Below, piece after piece: positions 33,694-41,533 of a stretch of DNA of 64,000 bases. Numbering within the stretch: the stretch's first letter is position 1; each line of letters begins with the position of its first letter. The stretch lies in assembly GCA_964438705.1 (NCBI GenBank), contig CAYTKQ010000005.1, positions 78,566 to 142,565 on the forward strand, given 5' to 3'. The position numbers and the translations under genes were made by a program. The notes under the pieces are model-generated. The model did not search any database, was not told where the DNA came from, and saw only the letters and a program-made list of their open reading frames with translations. This stretch comes from Christensenella sp964438705 (GTDB lineage Bacteria; Bacillota; Clostridia; Christensenellales; Christensenellaceae).

Positions 33694-35088
33694 ATGCTGC
33701 GTATTGGGTTGGTTGGGGTGAATGCGCCTGTCTACTATGCGCAGGAGGAAGGCGTTTTACAAAAAAGCATACAAGGATTGTGTGCGCTTGCAAAAAAATT
33801 AGGGAATTTTGAATTGGTCGCTTATCCGGAATTGATCTGTGAAACGCAGGACGCTCAAAAAGCGATGAGTCATTTCACAGAAAAAGGGATTGATTTTTTG
33901 ATGATCCAAAACAGTGCACTCAGTCCGGGGGAATGTTTGAATGTATTGGCGGACACAAATTTGCCGCTGGGAATATGGGCGGTACGTGAACCCACCCAGG
34001 AGGGAGACATCCGCCTGCACAGCATGGTATCCATGAATTTGTATACCAGCATACTCAAGCAGCGCGGAAATGTGATCTATAAATGGTTTTACGGGAATGT
34101 GGAAAACGAAATGTTCCAACGCTCCTTCGGGCATACCGTGCGCGCGCTGTGCGGAAAAAAAGAGTTGAATGATTCAAAAGTTGCGCTTGTGGGTTCGGTC
34201 GCGCCGGGGTTTTATAATTTGGAGCCAGACGAAAGCTTCCTGCAAGCACAGTATGGGGTTCAGCTTGTCAGAATACCGTTTGATGAGGTGGAGGTACGGA
34301 CGCGGGCGTTGAGCCATCAGCGTATACAGGAAACGGCGGAAAATATTTTCCGGGGCAAACTGCAAAGCGGCGTTTCGCATCTGGACGCAGAAAATACGGT
34401 GAAAGCATATTGCGCACTTCGAGATTTGCTCGATGAGTGGGGGATCATGGCAGCGGCTGTTAGTTGCTGGCCCGAGTTTCAGAACAAATTTCAAATGGTT
34501 CCCTGTGTGGCATTCACCGCCTTGGGGGAACAAGATGGAAAGTTTATCAGCTGCGAAGGAGATGTTGGGGCTGCAATGACGATGGAAGTGATGCACGCCT
34601 TTACGGACCGCATGCCCGTCACCTTGGATTTTACTGCGCTCAAAGAAGATCACAGCGCGTTTTTGCTCTGGCATTGCGGCGTAGGGAGTGCGGATATGGC
34701 ACCGAAAGGAGAATTGCGTATTATCCCACAGCCGATGATGGGAAGAAAAACCAATGAACGTATGGGGATGTCCTACGATTACCGCTTTAGGCATATGCCT
34801 GTCACAGTGGCACGATTGAGCGCGCGCAATGAACATATATTTGCTTTTTCAGGAGAGATGCAGGATGTGCCGCCGGCCGGATACGACGGAACACGTGGAT
34901 GGTGCGGGAACTTGGCAATGGACGATGAGCCTGTGCAGGCGCTCGATATCCTCCAAACAATTGCCCGCAATGGTATAGAGCACCATTTGGTGGTGGGTGG
35001 CGGGAAGTGTGAAGCAGCATTTAGCGAATTTGCATATTTTTGCGGAGGACATAAAATAATGAAAACGGCTTTTTGTGAACATTTATGA
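33694..35088 (+). CDS. L-fucose/L-arabinose isomerase-like protein
   Basis: This 464-residue protein resembles the short FucI/AraA-like sugar isomerases. Landmarks are CWPEFQNKFQMVPCVAFTAL, CEGDVGAAMTMEVMHAF and LLWHCG, where Glu, Asp and His residues form the Mn-binding site of the family. It would interconvert an aldose and a ketose. ATG 33694 follows GGAGGGG; the open frame extends back inside dhaK to 33550 without support. Fucose itself is not suggested, because no fuculokinase or fuculose aldolase accompanies it. Confidence 0.85.
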   Translation: MLRIGLVGVNAPVYYAQEEGVLQKSIQGLCALAKKLGNFELVAYPELICETQDAQKAMSHFTEKGIDFLMIQNSALSPGECLNVLADTNLPLGIWAVREPTQEGDIRLHSMVSMNLYTSILKQRGNVIYKWFYGNVENEMFQRSFGHTVRALCGKKELNDSKVALVGSVAPGFYNLEPDESFLQAQYGVQLVRIPFDEVEVRTRALSHQRIQETAENIFRGKLQSGVSHLDAENTVKAYCALRDLLDEWGIMAAAVSCWPEFQNKFQMVPCVAFTALGEQDGKFISCEGDVGAAMTMEVMHAFTDRMPVTLDFTALKEDHSAFLLWHCGVGSADMAPKGELRIIPQPMMGRKTNERMGMSYDYRFRHMPVTVARLSARNEHIFAFSGEMQDVPPAGYDGTRGWCGNLAMDDEPVQALDILQTIARNGIEHHLVVGGGKCEAAFSEFAYFCGGHKIMKTAFCEHL

Positions 35089-35172
35089 GAAAAGACAGGC
35101 CGGGCGCAAATGGGCCATTGCGAATCGGTTGTACAAAAAATCATGTGATTGCGGACAGAGACCTGCTTGCTC

Positions 35173-35201
35173 TGTTCATAGCCACATAAAAATAGTATAA
35201 T
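35173..35201 (+). promoter_or_regulatory. Possible internal promoter before the aldolase gene
   Basis: A consensus TATAAT (35196-35201) lies 64 bp before the aldolase start, with a weak -35 (TGTTCA, 35173-35178) at 17 bp. The inverted repeat ACAGAG-N9-CTCTGT (about 35157-35177) overlaps the -35 and could be an operator. The gap 35089-35264 contains no gene. Confidence 0.4.
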
Positions 35202-35264
35202 ATTACGCAACGGATGTGTGGCACATGCGAGCGTACGAAAGCAAGTTCTTTTGGAGGTTAAGCA

Positions 35265-36158
35265 ATGCAGCATACAGTTATGGGAAAACAAGGGCATTTG
35301 AATCGGTTGTGGGGTGAGGAGCGCGTGTTGCGCGCGCTCGCGATCGACCACAGAATCGTTTATCAAAATATTTTGGCTGGGTATATGGGAAGAGAACCGT
35401 CGGCAGAAGAGATCGTACAGTCAAAGATAGATGTGATTCAAAGCCTGAGCGCATATTTTTCTGCGGTGCTGGCAGATCCGCTTTATGGGGGGAGACGATT
35501 GCGGGAGTCGGGATCGCTGCGTGCAGACCAAGGCTTGCTACTCAGCATCGAAGGCAATGATTATAGTACGCAGACATTTGCGGATGATTATTTGATGGAG
35601 GGCGTTACGCCGGAATCGATTGCGCAAGCAGGCGGGGATTGTGTGAAGTTGTTTTTATACTATAATCCGGATTCACCGCTCAAAGAAGTGCAATTAAAAA
35701 TGATTGGCGAAGTTGCTGAACAATGTTCAAAGACGGAAATCCCGTTTTTGCTGGAACCGATTTTGTTCGAGTGGGGGCAACCTTATATACAGGAAGAACG
35801 CGCAGAGCTGATGCTGCGGACAGTGCGTGAAATGAATGGATTCGAGATCGACATTTTGAAGTTGGAGTTTCCGGGCAGCCTTACATCATGGGAGGATGCG
35901 GAAAATGCGGAGATTTGCAGGACAGTCACGCGTGAGGCGGAAATGCCTTGGATTTTACTCTCACAGGGTGTGGATGCAAAGCAGTTGAAACAACAGATCG
36001 CTTTTACGGCGGCGGGCGGCGCACAAGGCTTTGCGATCGGTAGGACCGTTTGGCAGGACTATCTTGTCTCCGGGCAAAAAGATAAGCGGAGACGTCTTGA
36101 AGAGATGATTCATCTTTTTGAGGAATGCTCTAATATCGCACTAAAACGCGGTCAGTAA
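35265..36158 (+). CDS. Class I aldolase of the LacD (tagatose-bisphosphate)/YihT family
   Basis: This 297-residue TIM-barrel aldolase shows ALAIDHR near the N-terminus, LLLSIEGNDYS (91-101), GGDCVKLFLYYNP (123-135) and DILKLEFPGS, where Lys199 is at the position of the Schiff-base lysine of LacD. Such enzymes cleave ketose-1-phosphates or 1,6-bisphosphates to DHAP and an aldehyde. The size (297) is nearer to YihT than to LacD (about 325). With DhaK/DhaL making a ketose-1-phosphate, it would complete a catabolic route. Confidence 0.82.
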   Translation: MQHTVMGKQGHLNRLWGEERVLRALAIDHRIVYQNILAGYMGREPSAEEIVQSKIDVIQSLSAYFSAVLADPLYGGRRLRESGSLRADQGLLLSIEGNDYSTQTFADDYLMEGVTPESIAQAGGDCVKLFLYYNPDSPLKEVQLKMIGEVAEQCSKTEIPFLLEPILFEWGQPYIQEERAELMLRTVREMNGFEIDILKLEFPGSLTSWEDAENAEICRTVTREAEMPWILLSQGVDAKQLKQQIAFTAAGGAQGFAIGRTVWQDYLVSGQKDKRRRLEEMIHLFEECSNIALKRGQ

Positions 36159-36173
36159 AAAGGGGGAAGTATC

Positions 36174-36905
36174 ATGGCGAGTCGCGAAAAGCAGAAGCCG
36201 ATCTATATGGATATCTGCAACGACATCAAAGAAAAAATTGAAAACGGGGAGTATGTCAAGGGCGGCGCAGTTCCAAGCGAAAGCGAAATTCAAGCAATGT
36301 ATGGTGTGAGCCGCATAACGGCACGACGTGCATACAAAGTGCTCATTGATAAAGGTATTTTGCGTACCATTCAGGGAAAAGGCACTTATGTCAATGATTT
36401 GGACTCCCAGGATTGGACGTGGATGCGTCGCTTTACCAAGCAGGTACGCGCCATGGGCAGAACGCCCTCAACGAAAATGATCAGTTTTAAAACGATTCCC
36501 GCGACTGCGGAAATGGCGAGAAATTTGGAAATCGAGCAGGGCGAGGCGTGTTACTATCTGAAACGTGTGCGCTATATCGACAATATGCCCGTCTGGCTGA
36601 CCAAGTCTTACATCCCGGCCGCAGCGGTTGAGGGATTATCAAAAGACTATTTTTCTGTGAAAGGGAATGCGCAATCTGTCTATTTTGTGCTACAGCATGA
36701 TTTTGATATTATAGCATTTTTTTCTGAAGAGCTGATGGCTGCGGTACAGGTGACGCAAAAAGACGCACCTTTGCTTGGTCTCGATACGGATAAGCCCGTG
36801 ATATCGACGGCTTCGATCGGCAGAACGGCGGAAGCAAAACCCATTATATACGAAGTGACGATCTTCGAGCAGAGTATCAGTAAGAGTCAAAGGATGAGGG
36901 ACTAA
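36174..36905 (+). CDS. GntR-family regulator with UTRA domain
   Basis: The 243-residue regulator has an N-terminal GntR winged helix (VPSESEIQAMYGVSRITARR, about residues 33-52) and a C-terminal UTRA ligand domain (about 95-235; ACYYLKRVRYIDNMPVWLTK). UTRA regulators usually bind sugar phosphates or amino-acid-derived ligands and repress their own operon. It is embedded in the operon, so it is likely autoregulatory. The repeats at 26319-26388 are its best candidate sites. Confidence 0.9.
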   Translation: MASREKQKPIYMDICNDIKEKIENGEYVKGGAVPSESEIQAMYGVSRITARRAYKVLIDKGILRTIQGKGTYVNDLDSQDWTWMRRFTKQVRAMGRTPSTKMISFKTIPATAEMARNLEIEQGEACYYLKRVRYIDNMPVWLTKSYIPAAAVEGLSKDYFSVKGNAQSVYFVLQHDFDIIAFFSEELMAAVQVTQKDAPLLGLDTDKPVISTASIGRTAEAKPIIYEVTIFEQSISKSQRMRD

Positions 36906-36998
36906 ACACAATTCAACATCGAATTTCACAGCTGTTTTCACCTGTAAACCGTCCTCAGAGCAGGATGGATGCACAATTTAATTGAAAGGAAGGAGCGT

Positions 36999-37037
36999 AT
37001 GATGCCGAAAGGCAGCATACGTGCGGGGTTGCTATGA
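36999..37037 (+). CDS. Twelve-residue leader peptide coupled to the epimerase gene
   Basis: AAGGAAGGAG at 36986-36995 sits ahead of ATG 36999, but this ATG is in a different frame from the epimerase gene. It opens a short frame, MMPKGSIRAGLL, whose TGA overlaps the ATG at 37034 (ATGA). The epimerase gene has no ribosome-binding site of its own, so ribosomes finishing the leader would re-initiate. It may merely be a coupling device. Confidence 0.5.
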   Translation: MMPKGSIRAGLL

Positions 37038-37873
37038 TTAAATCAGTTCATCTTTCTATGCTTTGCGACACTTGGAATACCGACATCGCGCCGTTTCTGA
37101 CCGCTCTTGCGGGAGGCGGATTCGACGGTGTGGAACTATCGCTTTTTGAGATGGATACGCAAGGCTTAAAACGTGTCGCGCACGCAATCCAAAATAACGG
37201 TCTCAAGCTTTCGTTTGGTACGGGGGTCGGCGCAGATACGGACATAAGCAGCACAGATAAAAGGGTACGCATGGCCGGAATCACATATTTAAAGCAGTGC
37301 ATTGATTATGCGCAGGATTTCGGGGCGGAACACATCAACGGTGTGCTATATGCGCCATGGTTTGCGTTTGATTTTGCGCGATTGGAAGAAAGGAGGCAAT
37401 GGAGCGCGCAAAGCCTGTGTGAGATTGCAGAATATGCCTGCGAAAAGGATGTGCTGCTGAATTTAGAAGTGCTCAATCGTTTTGAAAGTGATTTTTTTAA
37501 TACGCTAGACCAAGGAAGCATGTTTTTGAAAAGGATCGATTCGCCCAATGTCCGATTGCTTGCAGATACATTTCACATGAATATTGAGGAAGACGATATT
37601 GCCGAGACGCTCTTGACAAATTTTGATGTAGTGGGCAGCCTGCACGTTTGCGAAAATCATCGCGGCGTTCCGGGGACGGGACACATTCCATGGGAAGATG
37701 TGTTGGGAGGGCTCAAAAAGAAGGGCTATGACGGTTGGCTGACCATAGAAAGCTTTGTGCGGTCAGGAACGCAGGTGGGAAATGCGCTACGCATCTGGAG
37801 CACGAGGGGCGAACCGCTTGAGCAGGCGCTGAAAGGATGCGCGTTTTTGAACGAGGTATGGGAAAGGGTGTAA
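37034..37873 (+). CDS. TIM-barrel sugar epimerase/isomerase, D-tagatose 3-epimerase-like
   Basis: The 279-residue protein belongs to the AP-endonuclease-2/xylose-isomerase-like fold. It carries LNLEVLNRFESDFFNT, LADTFHMNIEEDD, CENHRGVPGTGHIPWEDV and GWLTIESF. These supply the Glu/Asp/His/Glu metal site of ketose 3-epimerases and resemble D-psicose/D-tagatose 3-epimerases. Members of the fold also include hydroxypyruvate isomerase and L-erythrulose-phosphate isomerases, so the substrate may be a tetrulose. Translation probably depends on the upstream leader frame. The next gene, dhaL, starts 3 bp after the stop. Confidence 0.85.
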   Translation: MIKSVHLSMLCDTWNTDIAPFLTALAGGGFDGVELSLFEMDTQGLKRVAHAIQNNGLKLSFGTGVGADTDISSTDKRVRMAGITYLKQCIDYAQDFGAEHINGVLYAPWFAFDFARLEERRQWSAQSLCEIAEYACEKDVLLNLEVLNRFESDFFNTLDQGSMFLKRIDSPNVRLLADTFHMNIEEDDIAETLLTNFDVVGSLHVCENHRGVPGTGHIPWEDVLGGLKKKGYDGWLTIESFVRSGTQVGNALRIWSTRGEPLEQALKGCAFLNEVWERV

Positions 37874-37876
37874 AAC

Positions 37877-38494
37877 ATGAAAGAGCAGCAATGGTATTTG
37901 GGAGTTATGAAAGAGGCGCTCGCTGATCTGGAAGCGAATTGCGACGAGCTTTGCGCGCTTGATGCAAAGGCGGGCGACGGTGATCATGGCATTACCATCA
38001 CCAAGGGAATCCGTGCGGCAGTGCAAGAATTGGAAAAATTACCCGAAGAGGAGAGTTTGGCAAACTGCCTAAAAACGACGGGATATGCGATGCTGCGTTC
38101 AATGGGCGGTGCGTCCGGCCCTATATTCAGTACGTTCTTTATTCAAGGGGCGATTGTGTTGTCCAAGCGGGAAAGCTGGGATGCCGAAACCTATCGGGAG
38201 ATCCTTTCGGGAACGCTGGATGCACTAAGGGAATTAACAGGTGTGTCGCCGGGGGATAAAACCATGGCGGATACGATTGCAGGCGCTCATTCTGCACTTT
38301 GTTCACAAGAATATATGAGCATCGAAGATGCGCTGTTTATGGCGGGAAAAGGCGCATGGGAAGGCGCTCAGTCAACAAAAAATATGATTGCACATAAGGG
38401 CAGGGCAAAATATTTGGGAGAACGTTCCGTGGGATTTGTGGATGCAGGCGCACAATCGATGAGCTTGATTTTGTGCGCTTTGGCAAAAAAGTAA
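37877..38494 (+). CDS. dhaL: Dihydroxyacetone kinase-type subunit DhaL
   Basis: The 205-residue all-helical nucleotide-binding subunit has DAKAGDGDHGITITKG (Asp residues that hold Mg-nucleotide), SMGGASGPIFSTFF and GDKTMADT. DhaL binds ADP in PTS-dependent systems and exchanges ATP in ATP-dependent kinases. Without a DhaM gene here, the ATP-dependent mode is more likely. It acts with the DhaK at 32675. Confidence 0.92.
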   Translation: MKEQQWYLGVMKEALADLEANCDELCALDAKAGDGDHGITITKGIRAAVQELEKLPEEESLANCLKTTGYAMLRSMGGASGPIFSTFFIQGAIVLSKRESWDAETYREILSGTLDALRELTGVSPGDKTMADTIAGAHSALCSQEYMSIEDALFMAGKGAWEGAQSTKNMIAHKGRAKYLGERSVGFVDAGAQSMSLILCALAKK

Positions 38495-38527
38495 AAGAAT
38501 CAAAGGAGAGCAAAGGAGGCAATCAAA

Positions 38528-39457
38528 ATGGAAAAAGTAATCTATGACTGCGATAATACGATGGGCGTGCCGCGCTCGGATATAGACGATGGACTGACGT
38601 TTTTGTATTTATATGGACATCCGGATATTGAGGTGTTGGGCTTGACGCTGACCTTTGCAAACAATACGCTTACAACCGTTTATGCAAATACGGAGCAAAT
38701 GCTTGATGATCTAGGGATCAAAGACATTCCGGTACTGCGCGGCGGACGGGATCGTGATGATTATGAACACGAAGCGGCACGTTTTTTAGTAAAAACAGTG
38801 GACGAGAACCCCGGCGAGATCACTGTAATCGCAACGGGATCGATGCAAAACCTTTACTCGGCCTTTCAAATGGACCCGCAGTTTTTTGAAAAAATCAAGC
38901 GCGTAATGATTATGGGCGGCATATTGGAGCATTTGTATATCAATGGCGCGTACGTGCGAGAGCTGAATTTTTCGGTTGCGCCAAAAGCGGCTTACGAGGT
39001 GTTTAAACATTGCAGGAAAATCGATCTGTTTTCTTCGCAAACAACAGCACAGGCATATTTTGGAAAGGAGGAGATACAAAAGATTTATGATTCGGGTACG
39101 AAACTCGCAAAATACTTGCAACCCATAATCGAAGATTGGTGTGAGTATCTGACCCCCAAGTATCATGAGCCTTGTTTTCACAATTGGGATCTGGTGCCTG
39201 CGATCTATCTCACAAATCCGGAATATTTTGATACATCGGATTTGCGCGTCGTAGTTGACGAAGCTTATATGTGGGACGGGCTTATTCCAGAGGATCAAGG
39301 CTCTGAAAATTGTTCCTGCACTATTTTGAATCATCCTACAAAGATCAATCAGTTGGATGCATTCAATCAAAAATTTATTGAAGTTTTAAAACTTGCTGAC
39401 GAGAAGTGCAGGATTCGGTATTACCCGCAATATCTTTATCCTCGCAAAGAAGACTAA
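38528..39457 (+). CDS. Nucleoside hydrolase family protein (inosine-uridine type), variant motif
   Basis: The 309-residue protein has the ribohydrolase fold: the N-terminal Ca-binding cluster reads DCDNTMGVPRSDIDDG instead of the compact DxDPGxDD. FANNTLTTVYANTEQML, MIMGGI and ELNFSVAPKAAYEVF follow. It would cleave a nucleoside-like N-glycosidic bond or another ribosyl linkage. The insertion in the metal loop marks a subfamily, so the substrate may not be a standard nucleoside. It could supply a pentose to the operon. A GGAGG ribosome-binding site precedes it. Confidence 0.82.
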   Translation: MEKVIYDCDNTMGVPRSDIDDGLTFLYLYGHPDIEVLGLTLTFANNTLTTVYANTEQMLDDLGIKDIPVLRGGRDRDDYEHEAARFLVKTVDENPGEITVIATGSMQNLYSAFQMDPQFFEKIKRVMIMGGILEHLYINGAYVRELNFSVAPKAAYEVFKHCRKIDLFSSQTTAQAYFGKEEIQKIYDSGTKLAKYLQPIIEDWCEYLTPKYHEPCFHNWDLVPAIYLTNPEYFDTSDLRVVVDEAYMWDGLIPEDQGSENCSCTILNHPTKINQLDAFNQKFIEVLKLADEKCRIRYYPQYLYPRKED

Positions 39458-39478
39458 TTAAAAAAAAGGAGATTTATT

Positions 39479-39769
39479 ATGGCCAACAAATGTAAAATCA
39501 CTTGTATAAAAAAGACTCTGCAAACGGAATTGATCGCGCAATACCACAAAGGTGACCCGATTGTGCCGTGCACGCAATTCGAGGTTGGCGATGTTTATTA
39601 CGCAACGACGACCGAACTACCCGATGGGTTTTGCGCATGGGCGTTCGGCGACATTTCGAGAGAAATAGCGCTGGTTGCGTACGATGAAACCCAAAAGACA
39701 AGCAAAGTGACATGCTGCACATCCGGTTATCATAATGTATATTTCTACATTGAGCCGACGGATGATTAA
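39479..39769 (+). CDS. TIGR04076 family small protein
   Basis: This 96-residue protein of unknown function matches the TIGR04076 pattern: an N-terminal CKITCIKKTL, a central LPDGFCAWAFGDISREI and a C-terminal CCTSGYHNVYFYI. Four Cys residues are present, but no function is established. It has a good AAGGAG ribosome-binding site and is the last gene of the operon, 21 bp after the nucleoside hydrolase. Confidence 0.8.
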   Translation: MANKCKITCIKKTLQTELIAQYHKGDPIVPCTQFEVGDVYYATTTELPDGFCAWAFGDISREIALVAYDETQKTSKVTCCTSGYHNVYFYIEPTDD

Positions 39770-39854
39770 GCTTGCTGTGTGTTTTGAATGAATGCAGCTG
39801 CAATAAAATACTGATGTGAAAACGTTTTGCAAGCAGGATAACCCATGACACAGT

Positions 39855-39885
39855 ATAGGGCGGGAAAGTTGGATTCCCGCCCTAT
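39855..39885 (+). terminator. Hairpin ending the 26-40 kb operon
   Basis: A perfect 12-bp stem (ATAGGGCGGGAA with TTCCCGCCCTAT) and a 7-base loop lie 85 bp behind the last gene, but without a T-tract. It may terminate by another route or protect the transcript end. In the rest of the 39770-40151 gap I see only a 47-codon minus-strand frame (from ATG 40135) without a ribosome-binding site, which I do not accept as a gene. Confidence 0.55.
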
Positions 39886-40151
39886 GCATTCAACAGCGTT
39901 TGTCGCAGTCTTCTGCGCCGGATGGGCTATAGAGCAAAACACGATGACATTCGGATGATTTGCACTTTGCCCGGAAAAAAATCGCTCACATAGATCACAT
40001 CCACGTGTACCTGAAGATACCAACTAGCATAGCACAGATAATGGCATATCGAATGATTTTGTGTCCATTAAATCGGGAATAGGCGCATATATTGACAAGT
40101 CCTAGGATTTTATTTTCATCAGGTTTTCCAGCCATAGTTTGCTTCTGCTAA

Positions 40152-41120
40152 CTATATGGATTCTTCCATGATGATTTCTGATATCTTGCGCGCTGCTAAT
40201 TCGTCGGTGATTAGGATGTTAATATACCCTCCGCGCATTGCACTTAAAATAGCATCTGTTTTAGCTAACCCACAGGCGGCACCAATACGCAGGGGAACTT
40301 TAAGAAGATTTTCAATATCGATGGCAATGACACGCTCTGTAAAATTTGTGTTGCTAAGCTTGCCATGGATATCAATCTGTGTACCGCAAATGTCACCCAC
40401 TGCCCCTTTACGAAGCATGAAATCGACTTCGGACTTTTTGATGTGCCCAGATTTATAGATTGCGGAAAGATTGGCCTTGTTGCTGCCAAGTCCTAAAAGT
40501 GCGATATCAATCTGCTTCATTTTCTCAAAATGTTTTTTCAAGTCGGGTTCTTGGAGTAACAAGTGCTTTAATACAGGGCTTTTTACGATCATCGGCGCTT
40601 GCAATAAATATCCAGAACCGTTAAAATGGCGTTGCAACTGTTTGACAATTTCCTGCCCATCCATATTGATGCTTCGCGCGCCCATACCACCAATCATTTG
40701 GATGACATCGATGTCGTAAATACGTGAAGCCTCAAAATGAGAGGCGATTTGAAAAAGAGTGGACCCCCACGCGACACCCAGCGTCATGCCGTCGTGCAGC
40801 AAACTTTCCATATATTCAGCCCCTGCAATTCCAACACTTGTTTTGATGTCATCGGGGGTGCCGGTCGATGGAACAATAACCACTTCCTTCATGTTGAATT
40901 TTGTTTTCAATTGTTTTTGCAAATCAAGCGAAGAAGAGGATAGACTATTTATTTTAAACTCAACAATACCATGCTCGACACAGGCTTTAAGCATTTTGGA
41001 AACATTAGAGCGGGATACGTGGATTCGCTCTGAAATTTCCTGTTGTGAAAGCTTGTCAATATAATACATGGTTGCAACCTTTACGTGCAAATCATATTTT
41101 TCGCGGTTTAATTTATTCAT
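40152..41120 (-). CDS. SorC-family (sugar-binding) transcriptional regulator
   Basis: The 322-residue regulator has an N-terminal HTH (KLSQQEISERIHVSRSNVSK, about residues 20-39) and a sugar-binding domain related to phosphosugar isomerases (GVAWGSTLFQIA, LLGLGSNKANLS, KTDAILSAMRGGYINILITD). ATG 41120 follows AAAGGGA; the longer frame to 41261 has no support. It is divergent from the operon beginning at 41534 and probably binds the GGAACA palindromes in between. Confidence 0.9.
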   Translation of the reverse strand: MNKLNREKYDLHVKVATMYYIDKLSQQEISERIHVSRSNVSKMLKACVEHGIVEFKINSLSSSSLDLQKQLKTKFNMKEVVIVPSTGTPDDIKTSVGIAGAEYMESLLHDGMTLGVAWGSTLFQIASHFEASRIYDIDVIQMIGGMGARSINMDGQEIVKQLQRHFNGSGYLLQAPMIVKSPVLKHLLLQEPDLKKHFEKMKQIDIALLGLGSNKANLSAIYKSGHIKKSEVDFMLRKGAVGDICGTQIDIHGKLSNTNFTERVIAIDIENLLKVPLRIGAACGLAKTDAILSAMRGGYINILITDELAARKISEIIMEESI

Positions 41121-41308
41121 AATTCCCTTTGAAAATCGGCACCATATCTGGATGCTATTTGTGAAAATGATATCAAAACATAGTGGGTTTGTCAACAAGC
41201 GGGGAACGGATCCTTGCCCAAAACACAACAAATGTGAAAATTTGAAATAAAAATGCAACATCTTGTTCTAATTATCGTCATAAATAAAAGTGTTCACGGC
41301 GATATTTG

Positions 41309-41416
41309 GAACATATGTTCAAAATTAAAATTTAATTTGACATATTACACACATATGCTATAATTCACTTATGACATCAAAAAAGTAAAAAAAGGAACAT
41401 TCGTTCCAGACGAATG
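41309..41416 (+). promoter_or_regulatory. Promoter and SorC-type operators of the 41-52 kb operon
   Basis: The promoter is TTGACA (41337-41342) and TATAAT (41359-41364), 16-bp spacer. GAACATATGTTC (41309-41320) is a perfect palindrome just upstream of the -35 box. GGAACATTCGTTCC (41394-41407) is a related dyad downstream of the start, and CATTCGT/ACGAATG (41398-41416) forms a stem around part of it. The shared GGAACA half-sites flanking one promoter suggest a repression loop by the divergent SorC protein. About 170 bases of leader follow. Confidence 0.65.
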
Positions 41417-41533
41417 CAAAATTTCCAAAAATATTCAGTAACACGTAGAGTAACAACGAAAATAAGATTTTATTTCCAAACAAACAAAAATATAAAAAAG
41501 TATAACAATAAGTGCATGTTGAGGAAACAGTGT

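Noticed and set aside
33694..36158. Classical L-fucose or lactose/tagatose-6-phosphate pathway
   Set aside because: Only single relatives of each pathway are present (FucI-like, LacD-like); fuculokinase, LacA/B, LacC and PTS genes are missing.
39992..40135. 47-codon minus-strand frame behind the SorC gene
   Set aside because: There is no ribosome-binding site, no family match and no conserved feature; it is probably chance.
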